Positions 1 to 8,692 of a DNA stretch of 64,000 nt are shown piece after piece. The notes below the pieces were generated by a model. That model ran no database searches. It was not told where the DNA came from and saw only the letters and a program-made list of their open reading frames with translations. The stretch comes from Diaporthe sp. PMI_573 (Eukaryota; Ascomycota; Sordariomycetes; Diaporthales; Diaporthaceae). Where the stretch lies: assembly GCA_021399435.1 (NCBI GenBank), contig JAJTUP010000006.1, positions 248,001 to 312,000 on the forward strand, written 5' to 3'. Both the position numbers and the translations under genes were made by a program. Each line of letters begins with the position of its first letter. The stretch's first letter is position 1.

Positions 1-237
1 CTGGTAAGAGACCCCTCTGGGTGTCTGGTGCCACTGAGGGGTTGAGCAGAGACGGCCATGCTCTACAACAGTAGCTATCGCAATTGCAGTTCCATAACCC
101 CCACCAACCACAACAGCGTCAACTGCAAGGACAATTTGCCTAAGATCAAACAAGGTTAGAAACCTCTAAGCATTGGAGTTGCGATCACCTAATTACTAAT
201 AAAATACAGACTCTAAAGAACCTAGACGCACCCCAAA
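1..237. other. Upstream region of the DUF866 gene
   Basis: This is non-coding sequence before the first gene. It should contain that gene's promoter and 5' leader. I see no recognisable element and no open frame that extends off the left edge. Confidence 0.5.
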
Positions 238-1033
238 ATGTACGCTCTCAGTGTGACGGCTGAGTTGGGCGGGTGAGTAGACAGCGGGCACACATATGAT
301 CCTGAAGGCTTCGCTTCAAGGGAACATCCCCCTACTAATATGCCTTAGTGTGACCAACCTCCGGCCTGACGACACCGAGGGAAACCCCTTTTGGTACACC
401 TTCAAGGTCCAGTGCACATCATGCAGAGAAACGCACGCCAACTGGGTCGGGGTGAATCGATTTGTGCGTTGAAAACCGTGCACCCTTTGTCCCCGCCCTC
501 GTCAACGCTACCTAACACCAGCTGACCTCGCTGGTAGGAAATGAACGAGATGGGTGGTAGCCGGGGTGAGGCGAACTTCGTGTGGAAGTGCAAGAACTGC
601 AAGGTATGAGAAGGCGGGCTGTCTCTCAACCCTGCCGCCGCTGCATGAGAAGGATGGAGGCCGATAGGCAGTCAGAGGCAGATATCACTGACACCACGTG
701 CGCCCAGCGCGAGTCCTCGGCATCCATCAAGGCAGCTCCTGTCCCCTATGAGCAGTCGGAGCCGGCAAAGCCTAAGAAAATCCTCGAGTTCGACTGCCGT
801 GGGCTCGAGTTCACCGAGTTCAAGCCAGAGGTATGGAGAATATTCCTCATTGAACTGAGAACGTGCTGACTGACATGCGTCGGATATAGGGTGAGTGGCT
901 GGCAGAGGGTGTTGAGTCCGGGACCAAGTTCACTGGCGTTGACCTGTCTGACGGCGAGTGGTTCGACTACGACGAGAAGGCTGGGGACGAGGTCAGCATC
1001 AAGGACATCAAGTGGGAAATCAAGAGGTCATGA
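238..1033 (+). CDS. CXXC motif zinc-binding protein (DUF866 / UPF0587 family)
   Basis: I assemble five exons: 238-272, 349-463, 538-603, 708-830 and 890-1033. They splice in frame to a protein of about 160 residues, the usual family length. Two Cys-x-x-Cys pairs, C34/C37 in QCTSCRE and C68/C71 in KCKNCK, would bind one zinc ion. The conserved stretch around ILEFDCRGLEF and the C-terminal half fit DUF866, the family of human C1orf123 (CZIB). The family is cytosolic and its biochemical role is poorly defined. All four introns are short with GT..AG ends. The ATG at 238 starts the conserved segment that runs into VTNLRP, so no earlier start is needed. Family assignment is firm; function is not. 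The next plus-strand gene begins about 700 bp downstream. Confidence 0.88.
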
Positions 1034-1727
1034 GAGGACTGGGCTTCTGCACCGTGATGAGGCTGTCTGGGAAGAGAGTCGTATCATCACGTACATTATT
1101 ACAGTAACACCACCACATCCTCAAAATTCACAATATATAAATAGGGAGCCTCCTGTAGCTCGATTTCCCTCTACCTGGCCACCTCTTTAAATCCCACAGA
1201 AGGGTATCCCATAGGAGGGTATCCCATAGGAGAGTCTTCTATAGGAGGTTAATCCATAGGAGGTTGAGCATTGACAAATGCCCAGGTGGTTCATTAAGTA
1301 GGTATTCAAGCTGTGACCGAGTAGTGGACACCCGAGCAAAGCTCGTGGAGGTACTGAGATGGACAGGTCCAAATTTATGCACCTCACTGGACGCCAGGCC
1401 ACGCGACTGTGACAAAACGACCCAAGAAATGGCAAGATAAAACGGATTCATTGTACGACTGTCCACAGGTTGGGTCCTTGACGAATTAAATAAAATATGA
1501 GAGCGTCACCTGGAGAAGCATTGAGCATGAGAACCTTGTTGGGCTCAGCCCCTATCGCCTGGCGGCCATTGTATTTGCACCAGGAACACCAAGGTTATCC
1601 GCACCGGCCAGCCCGCCAACCCTGGCTTCTTCCGTCTTGAAATTGAACCAGGCTCAATCTCTCCACATACAGTACTTTCACGACCGCCACAGAGTCACCT
1701 CACCTCACCAACTCACAAAACTCCGAG
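1034..1727. other. Intergenic, with TATA-like sequence and short tandem repeat
   Basis: I see no gene here. A TATATAAATA string lies at 1134-1143, too far (about 590 bp) from the next ATG to be assigned with confidence. A degenerate 15-bp tandem repeat at 1199-1266 is listed separately. The last 100 bases are rich in C and A, as is usual for fungal 5' leaders. Confidence 0.4.
1199..1266 (+). repeat. Degenerate 15-bp tandem repeat
   Basis: About four and a half units resemble GAGGGTATCCCATAG. The first two are nearly identical and the later ones diverge (GAGAGTCTTCTATAG, GAGGTTAATCCATAG). It is non-coding. Similar strings recur near 22.9 kb and 18.2 kb. Confidence 0.7.
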
Positions 1728-2336
1728 ATGGTGTCCTCAGAACTGGGACCGCAGCTGCAGTTCCTGACAGACGCGGCCCACCTGCTTTCTTCCACTTCAC
1801 CCGAAACCTCTGCCTTCCTGATGAGCAGGCGCACAACGCTGCTGGTCGACCATGATCTTCCCGTCTCTGACCACCAGCGACAACATGTCTGCAGCTGCTG
1901 TGGGCATATCATGATCCCAGGCCAAGGCACTGAACTCAAGATCGGGGCAGAGAAGGCCCTCAAGGCTAGGAAGCAGCCCAGAGCCCAAGGCGCACCAGCT
2001 GCCGCAGCTTCCTCCTCGCAGAGGCCAGGGATATCCAAGGTCTTCACATGCGGTAAATGCAGCAGGTACACCAAATTGCAAATACCTGCTCCTAAGCCTC
2101 TCAAGGCCAGGCGCAAGAGCAAGAATGTGGACCAGCAGAAGGTGCTACCCGAGAAGCGCACAGCGACAGCAGCAGCACCCACCGAGGCGGCAAGACCATC
2201 TGCAAATGCTAGCAGCAAGAAGCGAGCCAAGAACCGCAAGGCTGGCCTGCAGGCACTGCTGGACCAGAGATCCGGACAGAGCCCTAGTGCCTCTTCAGGC
2301 CTTGGGCTGAGCCTGTCCGACTTCATGAAGAAATAG
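1728..2336 (+). CDS. RNase P/MRP subunit, Rpr2/Rpp21/Snm1 family
   Basis: This single-exon gene encodes 202 residues. Two Cys-x-x-Cys pairs, C55/C58 in CSCCGH and C108/C111 in FTCGKCSRYT, are the zinc-ribbon hallmark of the Rpr2/Rpp21/Snm1 family. These are protein subunits of the ribonucleoproteins that process pre-tRNA (RNase P) or pre-rRNA (RNase MRP). The N-terminal helix with QFLTDAAHLL also fits. The C-terminal half is basic and low in complexity (KKRAKNRKAG), consistent with RNA contact and nucleolar location. Sequence alone does not separate Snm1 (MRP only) from Rpr2/Rpp21 (P); the short size and long basic tail lean toward the Snm1 side, so no symbol is given. The ATG at 1728 follows a C/A-rich leader. 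The open frame on the opposite strand is a shadow. Confidence 0.8.
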   Translation: MVSSELGPQLQFLTDAAHLLSSTSPETSAFLMSRRTTLLVDHDLPVSDHQRQHVCSCCGHIMIPGQGTELKIGAEKALKARKQPRAQGAPAAAASSSQRPGISKVFTCGKCSRYTKLQIPAPKPLKARRKSKNVDQQKVLPEKRTATAAAPTEAARPSANASSKKRAKNRKAGLQALLDQRSGQSPSASSGLGLSLSDFMKK

Positions 2337-2713
2337 TAATGAGTCAGGCCGGTGAGATGCCTCACTGCTTGCTCTTGGAACATCTTGCGCATCAACCCAA
2401 GCCAGCCAACCAACCACCCAGCCTAGCCTCAAGGCGCCAGTCTCCCGAAGTTGCACCTGCACCAGAGCAACTATGGGGTCACTCGGCCGAGACTCCCAGG
2501 GCCTGCGGGCAGTCGCGAGAAGGTTCCCCCACACCTTGCCGCCTATGACATAAGCTACCTACCCGAGGATTTCCACCCCGCCATCACCAAGATTCTTTGG
2601 AGACTAATAATGACTGTTGCCCCTCCAAATTTTTTGATCGCAAACATCAAGGCACATACTTTTGCGACACAGGACTACTCCATCCCTTGTTTTTGACGGG
2701 TCCAAACAGCACA
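2337..2713. other. Intergenic between SNM1-like gene and ZPR1
   Basis: This 377-bp stretch between two genes in the same orientation contains the 3' end of the first and the promoter of the second. I recognise no specific element. Confidence 0.4.
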
Positions 2714-4251
2714 ATGTCTTCTCCGGGCCAGGCGCAGAGCAACGACTCCAATGTCGTTTCTTCAAACGAGTACTTCCGCTCCATCGGCCAGCAGGTGGAC
2801 CAAGTCGCACCCGCCACCAATGGCGTGTCCGACAGCGACGACGTCAAGCCAGTCGAGGAGATCGAGTCGCTCTGCATGAACTGCCACGACAATGTAAGCC
2901 ATGCTTTTCCCCTGTGCCGACCATACCTAGCCAGACTGAAACTGACTGATTGTCCCCGCTCCAGGGCACCACCCGTCTCCTCCTTACCAAGATCCCCTAC
3001 TTCCGCGAAATCATACTCATGTCCTTCTCCTGCGACCACTGCGGCTTCAAGAACAGCGAGATACAGGCGGCTGGGTCTGTCCAGCCCAAAGGCATACACT
3101 ACGAGCTCCGACTCACCTCCCAGGCCGACTTTGCCCGCCAGATCGTAAAGTCCGACTCCGCGACAGTCAAGTTTATCGAACTCGACCTCGAGGTGCCCCC
3201 GGGCAAGGGCCAGCTCACCAACGTCGAGGGCATCCTGACCAACATCATCGATGATCTCGAGTTCGGCCAGGAGACGCGCAAGGCGCAGTCGCCCGAGGTG
3301 TACGAGAAGGTGGCCGAGATCATCGCCAAGGGCCGCTCCATGGTGGCCGGGGACGCATTCCCCTTCCGCCTCTACGTAGACGACCCCGCAGGCAACAGCT
3401 GGATCGCCCCCGATCTGCATGATGGTGTGGGCAAGTGGTCGAAGCGCGAGTACGTGCGTACAACAGAGCAGAATGAGGCGCTGGGCCTGTCGGACACGGC
3501 GGCGACCAGCGGCGACGGGACGATTCCGCTGGGAGGCCAGGGGCGACTGGGCGCCAACGACGACATCCTCCCCGACGAGGTGTACAGCTTCCCCGCGAGC
3601 TGCCCAGGCTGCATGCACCCGTGCGTGACCCACATGAAGATGGTCGACATCCCACACTTCAAGCAGGTCGTCCTCATGAGCACCGTCTGCGAGGCCTGCG
3701 GCTACCGCAGCAACGACGTCAAGACTGGTGGCGAGGTGCCCGCCCGCGGCAAGCGCATCACCCTGCGCGTCAAGGACGAGGTCGACCTGGCCCGCGACAT
3801 CCTGAAGAGCGAGAGCTGCGCCCTCGAGTGCCCGGAGCTGGACCTCTCCGTCAACCCGGGGACGCTGGGCGGTCGCTTCACGACGGTCGAGGGCCTGCTG
3901 ACGCAGGTGCGCGGCGACCTGCACGGCCAGATCTTCCAGGGCGGTGCTGAGGGTGGCAGTGGCGGCGGCGGCGACTCCCTCGCCTCGGAGGACAAGGCGA
4001 AGTGGGACAGCTTCTTCGAGGGCCTCGACGCCGCCATCAAGGGCGACCGCGAGTTCTCCATCGTCCTGGTCGACCCCCTGGCTAGCAGCTACGTGCAGAG
4101 CCTGGCGGACGACCCGAGCCAGCCCGACGACCGTATGACGATCGAGGAGTACGACCGCACACACGAGGAGGAGGAGGAGCTCGGCCTTAACGACATGAAG
4201 GTCGAGGGCTACGAGGAGGCTGACAAGACTGACGCGCCCGCGTCGTCATGA
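2714..4251 (+). CDS. ZPR1: Zinc finger protein ZPR1
   Basis: Two exons, 2714-2893 and 2965-4251, give 488 residues, the normal length for ZPR1. The protein is an internal duplication. Each half has a C4 zinc finger followed by a beta-rich ZPR1 domain: C54/C57 in CMNCHDN with C83/C86 in CDHCG, then CPGC and CEACG in the second half. The repeated phrase TxVEGxLT (TNVEGILT, TTVEGLLT) marks the two domains. ZPR1 is known to bind translation elongation factor eEF1A as a folding chaperone and to move between cytoplasm and nucleolus under stress. The single 71-nt intron falls inside the first zinc finger. The tail is acidic (EEEEELGLND). A 505-codon open frame on the opposite strand is a codon-bias artefact. 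Confidence 0.96.
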
Positions 4252-5497
4252 CACTGTCAGGAGACAATCTTGCCATCTGATGTTTTCTTGCCCCCTTCAT
4301 AGACCAAAAAGTTTGCATTATAGAGATACCAGAGACGTATTGAGAAAGAACATGTTCATGGCTTTAATGGAACAAAATCAGCGGCTTTCGCTCACCGTGA
4401 ACGGTTCGCAAGTGGCCCACACATAGTATGGAATAGTATGGATGTACTTCGTTGTCAAAGATGCAACTACATAAGCTAGAACATGAGCAGAGAAAAGGAG
4501 AATAAGACTACTAACTTCATCATTACTTTTTTGGCTGTGAATCTATCTGCAAAAGTCGGTCTATCTGGCCGGAACTGAATCCTCGGAAGCCTTCTTTGAT
4601 AGTCCAGCTCGGAAACGCCCATGTATCTGGTGCCCTCCTCTGCCGCCCTTTTTTGTTTGTTTTCTTTTCTTTTTTTTTGATTTTGTTCCCCTTTTCACTT
4701 CTTTTCTCCAGGAGGATATCATCAAAGGCCTCATCAATGGGCCATCCAGCGCAAGAAACCAATCTTTGAGAGGAATCAATCAATTCATGAATTAGACCCA
4801 GCACCCAGTCCGCCCAAAGAGCAGGTAAACCACGTCATGTGCCGATAGGGCCAAGTTGAGAAAGCCACTCGCCGCAAACTAAAGAAAAGAAGTCTCCTGT
4901 GCCCTTCCATAATGACGCAAGACGAAACCCTCCAACAGACTTGAAAAGACCTGCAGTCTCGCGGAAATTGTCGTACAAATACAGTTCTCCGGCAATATGG
5001 GTTCTGCCAGTCCAGTATATCCCGGCCGAGACTTTTGGGGATTGCTTTTGTTCCTTTGCGTGCAACAATTTTGCGTCTAACCGGCGAAATGAAAAGAAAA
5101 TCCAGAATCGAGTCAGACGACCGCGGCGATGGAAAGAGACGCACACAGGGAGAAAGAAAGCACTTCTCGAAGCCGTGAAAGCTGCTGCCGTAGGGAAATC
5201 GGGGACTAAAGGAGCCCAATAGCCAACCTCGATATGAACAGTACCGAACCAAGACGAAGGAGAAGCAGGCGCGAAAAAAAGTAGATCATGCCGAGGGGTA
5301 TTAATTCCGTAGACCAAACGCCGAAAAAGAAAAGCCCACACGAGAGGAAACCAAGTGGACCAGGGACCGTGAGTGGTGACCGAATTTCCTTGGCCTGGAA
5401 AGCAGGCCAGTCGGGCAAATTAGGTCCACAACACTTCATCAGAGCGTCCACGATCCAATCCCAGTGAGTACCGACGAAGTCAGGCAGGACCCTGGAA
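4252..5497. other. Convergent intergenic region
   Basis: This holds the 3' flanks of ZPR1 (plus) and the unknown minus-strand gene. A T-rich tract lies near 4648-4710. Short open frames on both strands have no protein-like composition or recognisable motif. I see nothing else. Confidence 0.45.
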
Positions 5498-7420
5498 CTA
5501 GAAGAAGGTGGGCTTCGTAAGAACGCGGTACTCCACATAGTCCTCACCGTCAATAGAGATGATGGTCCCCTGGGAGACGAGCTTGCCCTCAAAGGGGCCG
5601 TTCTGCTTGCGCTCGTACTTGATGCCCATGTAGATCTTGGCGTCCTCCTTGTTCGCTCGCATGCGGTGGGCCTCCTGAGCAGCCCAGACTCGGTTCAGGC
5701 GGGAGACGTTGTCCTGGAAGCTGGCCTGTCCGTCGACATCTCCGTCTGCGTCCGCCTCGGTGCCCTGGCGGGCCATGTAGGCCGCCTCGCGCTGATCGTT
5801 CTTTGTCTGCCTTGCCTCTGCGCGGGCGACCGCGTTGACGGCGAGGTTGTTGGTACGGGACTCAACAGCATCCCCACGGTTGGCGGCGCGGAACTCGGGA
5901 GGCTGCGTGGACTGGCGGGCCTGGTTCGGCACGAGAGTCGGGAGCGAACGGCGGGCGTGGGCTTGACGGGTCTCGTGAGTAGGAGCCTCGTGCTTGAGGG
6001 GAACCTCAGTGTAAGGACCTTCGCCGAGGGCGCCGTTGGCATTGGATGGCAAGGGGTGCTCCCTAGGCTCAGGCTTGGTGAAGCCCGCAGCGATGCGTGC
6101 ACGTGCTTCATCGATGGCCACCCTGCGATGATTATCCTTGTCCTCGGGCTGCTCACCATGATCTATCTGGTACTGGCGAACACGACAATACTCCTTGAGT
6201 TCCATTCGGGTGAGGCCCTCAAGGTAGTCCTCGATCTGGTACTCATCAAATGAGAGCCATAGCGCGCCTGCACCGGAGGGAAAGTTGCTCTGCAAGGGTC
6301 TGCCATCGCGAGTCTCGCGGCCGACCTTGACCCGAAACATGTCGTTGTTGCCAAGGATGCCGAAAACAGCGTGCTTGTCCTTGTCGTCGGACTCGGCGGA
6401 GCCCTTCCAGAACCCAAGGAGGATCTTGGTGGGACGGGTGCCGTGGAGATCAGCCACCGCGGGCTGCGAGCGGGTGTTGGCGTTCTTCGCAACCGGGGTG
6501 GCGTTGGCAGAGTTCACGCCCCCGGTACGACGACGCTTCTCGGGACGGTTGAGGGCGTGGTCGGGGATGTCAACACCGTAGGCAATCTGCGGCGGCTGAG
6601 CGCCTTCAGCCTGGGTGCCCCGTGCCTTGCAACGTGCAATGGCCTGCTGGACTGCAGCCGAGTTCGGACCGATCTCGTTCTCCGGGTCGTCCATTTCGGA
6701 ACGGATCTTGACATACTCCTTCACCTGGGTCTGGTCAAGGTGGACGAGGTGGTCATCAAAGACAATCTTCTCGAAGGTCACCCAGCTGCCTCCAGGTCCC
6801 GGGTTAAGGGGGTAGAGGTCGGTGACAACCTTGCCGTCGCGGTTGCAGGGCTGGACACGTGTGCGAAGGCGGTCCCGGGAATCGATAAAGCCCTTAACAA
6901 TATGCTTGTCGCCGAGGGGCGCCTTGGACTCACGCCAGCAGCCAATCGTCACGCCCTTGACGCTAGCAAGGCCGTGAGTTGTACGGGGCGTCTTGCCGGC
7001 CCTGATTACCGGTGTAGGGCCTGGGACAGGAGAGACCTCGTCGTCTGTCTCGTCGGCGAGCAAGGACTTGTTCATCTTGTCCTCGGTGAGATCGTTGAAG
7101 ACGTGAGACCGCTTCCGCTTAGGGTAGGTGGAAGTGGGAGGGTCGACCGTTGACCCGTCTTGGTCGATGTCCATGATGCCGGAGTCCTCCTTCTCAGGAG
7201 GGACGGGGAGAGCCTCGGTCTTGGGGGTGCCGCCATTGTTGGCAGACCCGACAACGATCTCGTCCTGGGAGCCCTCGCGCATGGCGACATCAGACATGCC
7301 GCTCATAGACTCGGGTGGGGGACTCAAGTTGTCATCGTTGCCAGTATCGTCATCGTCAATGGTGGGGGCCTTGAGAGCTGGACTCGCTTCGCCGTCTACG
7401 CTGTACGCCGTACTGGGCAT
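5498..7420 (-). CDS. Conserved-looking nuclear protein with a repeated ~85-residue module
   Basis: This uninterrupted frame encodes 640 residues from the ATG at 7420; the frame stays open to about 7570 but has no earlier ATG. I do not recognise the family. The N-terminal 150 residues are acidic and rich in Pro and Ser, with a basic patch KRKR at 101-104; KRRR at 295-298 also suggests nuclear import. Two copies of a module are visible, at about 155-242 and 332-418. Both have G-x-W at the start, a DKH, an arginine-DG, then GSWVTFEKIVFDD / ALWLSFDEYQIED and a VKEYVKIR / LKEYCRVR helix. A third, shorter segment at about 594-640 begins KIYMGIKYE and may be a partial copy. A coiled or charged region lies between. 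The gene may have an upstream exon (see 8499-8692). It converges with ZPR1. Confidence 0.8.
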   Translation of the reverse strand: MPSTAYSVDGEASPALKAPTIDDDDTGNDDNLSPPPESMSGMSDVAMREGSQDEIVVGSANNGGTPKTEALPVPPEKEDSGIMDIDQDGSTVDPPTSTYPKRKRSHVFNDLTEDKMNKSLLADETDDEVSPVPGPTPVIRAGKTPRTTHGLASVKGVTIGCWRESKAPLGDKHIVKGFIDSRDRLRTRVQPCNRDGKVVTDLYPLNPGPGGSWVTFEKIVFDDHLVHLDQTQVKEYVKIRSEMDDPENEIGPNSAAVQQAIARCKARGTQAEGAQPPQIAYGVDIPDHALNRPEKRRRTGGVNSANATPVAKNANTRSQPAVADLHGTRPTKILLGFWKGSAESDDKDKHAVFGILGNNDMFRVKVGRETRDGRPLQSNFPSGAGALWLSFDEYQIEDYLEGLTRMELKEYCRVRQYQIDHGEQPEDKDNHRRVAIDEARARIAAGFTKPEPREHPLPSNANGALGEGPYTEVPLKHEAPTHETRQAHARRSLPTLVPNQARQSTQPPEFRAANRGDAVESRTNNLAVNAVARAEARQTKNDQREAAYMARQGTEADADGDVDGQASFQDNVSRLNRVWAAQEAHRMRANKEDAKIYMGIKYERKQNGPFEGKLVSQGTIISIDGEDYVEYRVLTKPTFF

Positions 7421-7524
7421 GGTCCTGTTTGCAAAGTCAGTTGGCGCTCGGCGATCACGTAGTTGTGGTATAAGTGGGGCATGGATGTAAGTCAGAAGGA
7501 CACTTGAATATGATGTGGTTGTTT

Positions 7525-7537
7525 GGGGGGGGGGGGG
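7525..7537 (+). repeat. Homopolymer run of 13 G
   Basis: A run of 13 G lies about 105 bp upstream of the start of the minus-strand gene. It reads as poly-C on that gene's strand and sits in its presumed leader. Such runs are prone to length error in assemblies. Confidence 0.9.
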
Positions 7538-7878
7538 TTCGTTAGGTTGAGTGGTATAAGGTGGGGCCAAGGGGGTTCAAGTAAGAGTATGATTGGGGTA
7601 GAAGTGTGAGAAAGCCCAAACGAATTGAGGCCGGCCTGGCCAACGTTTGACAACGGCAGAAATTGATCGCCGCTTGACGAGTCTGTGGTGATATACGGGT
7701 AAGTAGGAGCAGTAAGTATGCCACACTTGCGACTCGTTGCCAAGCTGCTGAGAACATACAGGTTGTGACGCCGCTTGTCAAAGATGCCAAGCATGGGGCG
7801 TGACGAAGACATGGCATGGGCCTGTTTGTTGTTGCCCCCGTGTTGTCGTTGTCAGGGCTTAATGGCTGGCCTTTGAAG

Positions 7879-7906
7879 GTTGTGGTTGTGGTTGTGGTTG
7901 TGGTTG
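7879..7906 (+). repeat. TTGTGG hexanucleotide repeat
   Basis: Four to five units in tandem, non-coding, in the presumed upstream region of the minus-strand gene at 5498-7420. Confidence 0.85.
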
Positions 7907-8498
7907 CAGAAGTCTTGTGCCGGATTTGGTGTTGACAGAAGAGTGTGGTTGGATGGGAAGGAAGTGTGGTCAGGCAACTTTAAAAAGGAAGGGGAGGCGC
8001 AGAGGTAGAAGTTGGGCTATAATGAAGATGGCTGGAGCATGGACGTGAAAGTGAATTTAGATGGAGTAGACAAAGTGAAGTGATGGCAGTGGGATGGAAA
8101 GTATGGCTGCTCAAAACTGAGAATTGAAGGTTGTCCAAGTGCTTCCGAAGGGCCAGCCAAAGTAGGTGGCTTGCATGCAATGGAGTGACCTCGCGAGGTG
8201 CTATTCACGTCAAACCAGGGTGGGACATCTCTTCACTGGTTGAGATGACAGATTCCCCAGCCAGAAAGTGATACATTATCGACTCTAAGAATGACAATTT
8301 GTCTGTCATAGATGAAAAGTGTCGTGGCTGCCATGTGAAAACTGAGAGACCCCGGCCAGAGTGAAGTATTGGGGGCTGAGTTGAGGAAAAAGTGTGAGGT
8401 GAGAGCTTCGGAAACGCGCCAAGGTGGTGATGCGACAACAGCGTGGAAGCAGTGGGAGAAACTGTGACCAATACAAAAAGAGGAGGTCTAGGCAAACT

Positions 8499-8692
8499 TA
8501 CGTAGCAAATGATGCCTTCTCAGGCTCAATTTTGTCGGACCGTGGGCTTGTCTGCACAGATGCGACAACGCCCTTGTCGGGGGACGTCTCGGGCGTCTTC
8601 TTAAGCTCGTTCGGGGGTGTCTGTTCTGTGGCCGGGGACCTGTCCACAGGAGGGCTCTTAGGCGCCTCAATAGAGGAGTTGTCCGAATCCAT
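8499..8692 (-). CDS. Possible first exon (Pro/Ser/Thr-rich, unassigned)
   Basis: The ATG at 8692 opens 64 codons rich in Pro, Ser and Thr (EAPKSPPVDRSPATEQTPPN). It ends in a near-consensus donor, GTAAGT, leaving a phase-2 codon. The sequence before the ATG is a pyrimidine-rich leader. An acceptor just upstream of the 7420 ATG (CAAACAG then GACC ATG) would join it in frame to the 640-residue protein, but that needs an intron of about 1.07 kb, long for this genome. Alternatively it starts a small separate gene whose other exons I cannot identify, or it is read through to a stop four bases after the junction. I recognise no domain. Confidence 0.35.

Larger units (their letters stand above)
7421..8498. 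other. Leader or long intron region of the unknown minus-strand gene
   Basis: The minus strand is pyrimidine- and C/A-rich throughout, as expected for a fungal 5' leader or a long intron. It contains a (TTGTGG) hexanucleotide repeat of about four units at 7879-7906 and the 13-G run. No convincing coding segment is visible. Confidence 0.4.

Noticed and set aside
1700..2413. 237-codon frame opposite the RNase P/MRP subunit gene
   Set aside because: The plus strand carries the two conserved CxxC pairs; the opposite frame has no recognisable features.
2647..4164. 505-codon frame opposite ZPR1
   Set aside because: Fully antisense to a strongly conserved gene. Its Val/Leu/Ala/Gly/Arg-rich composition is a product of GC-rich third codon positions.
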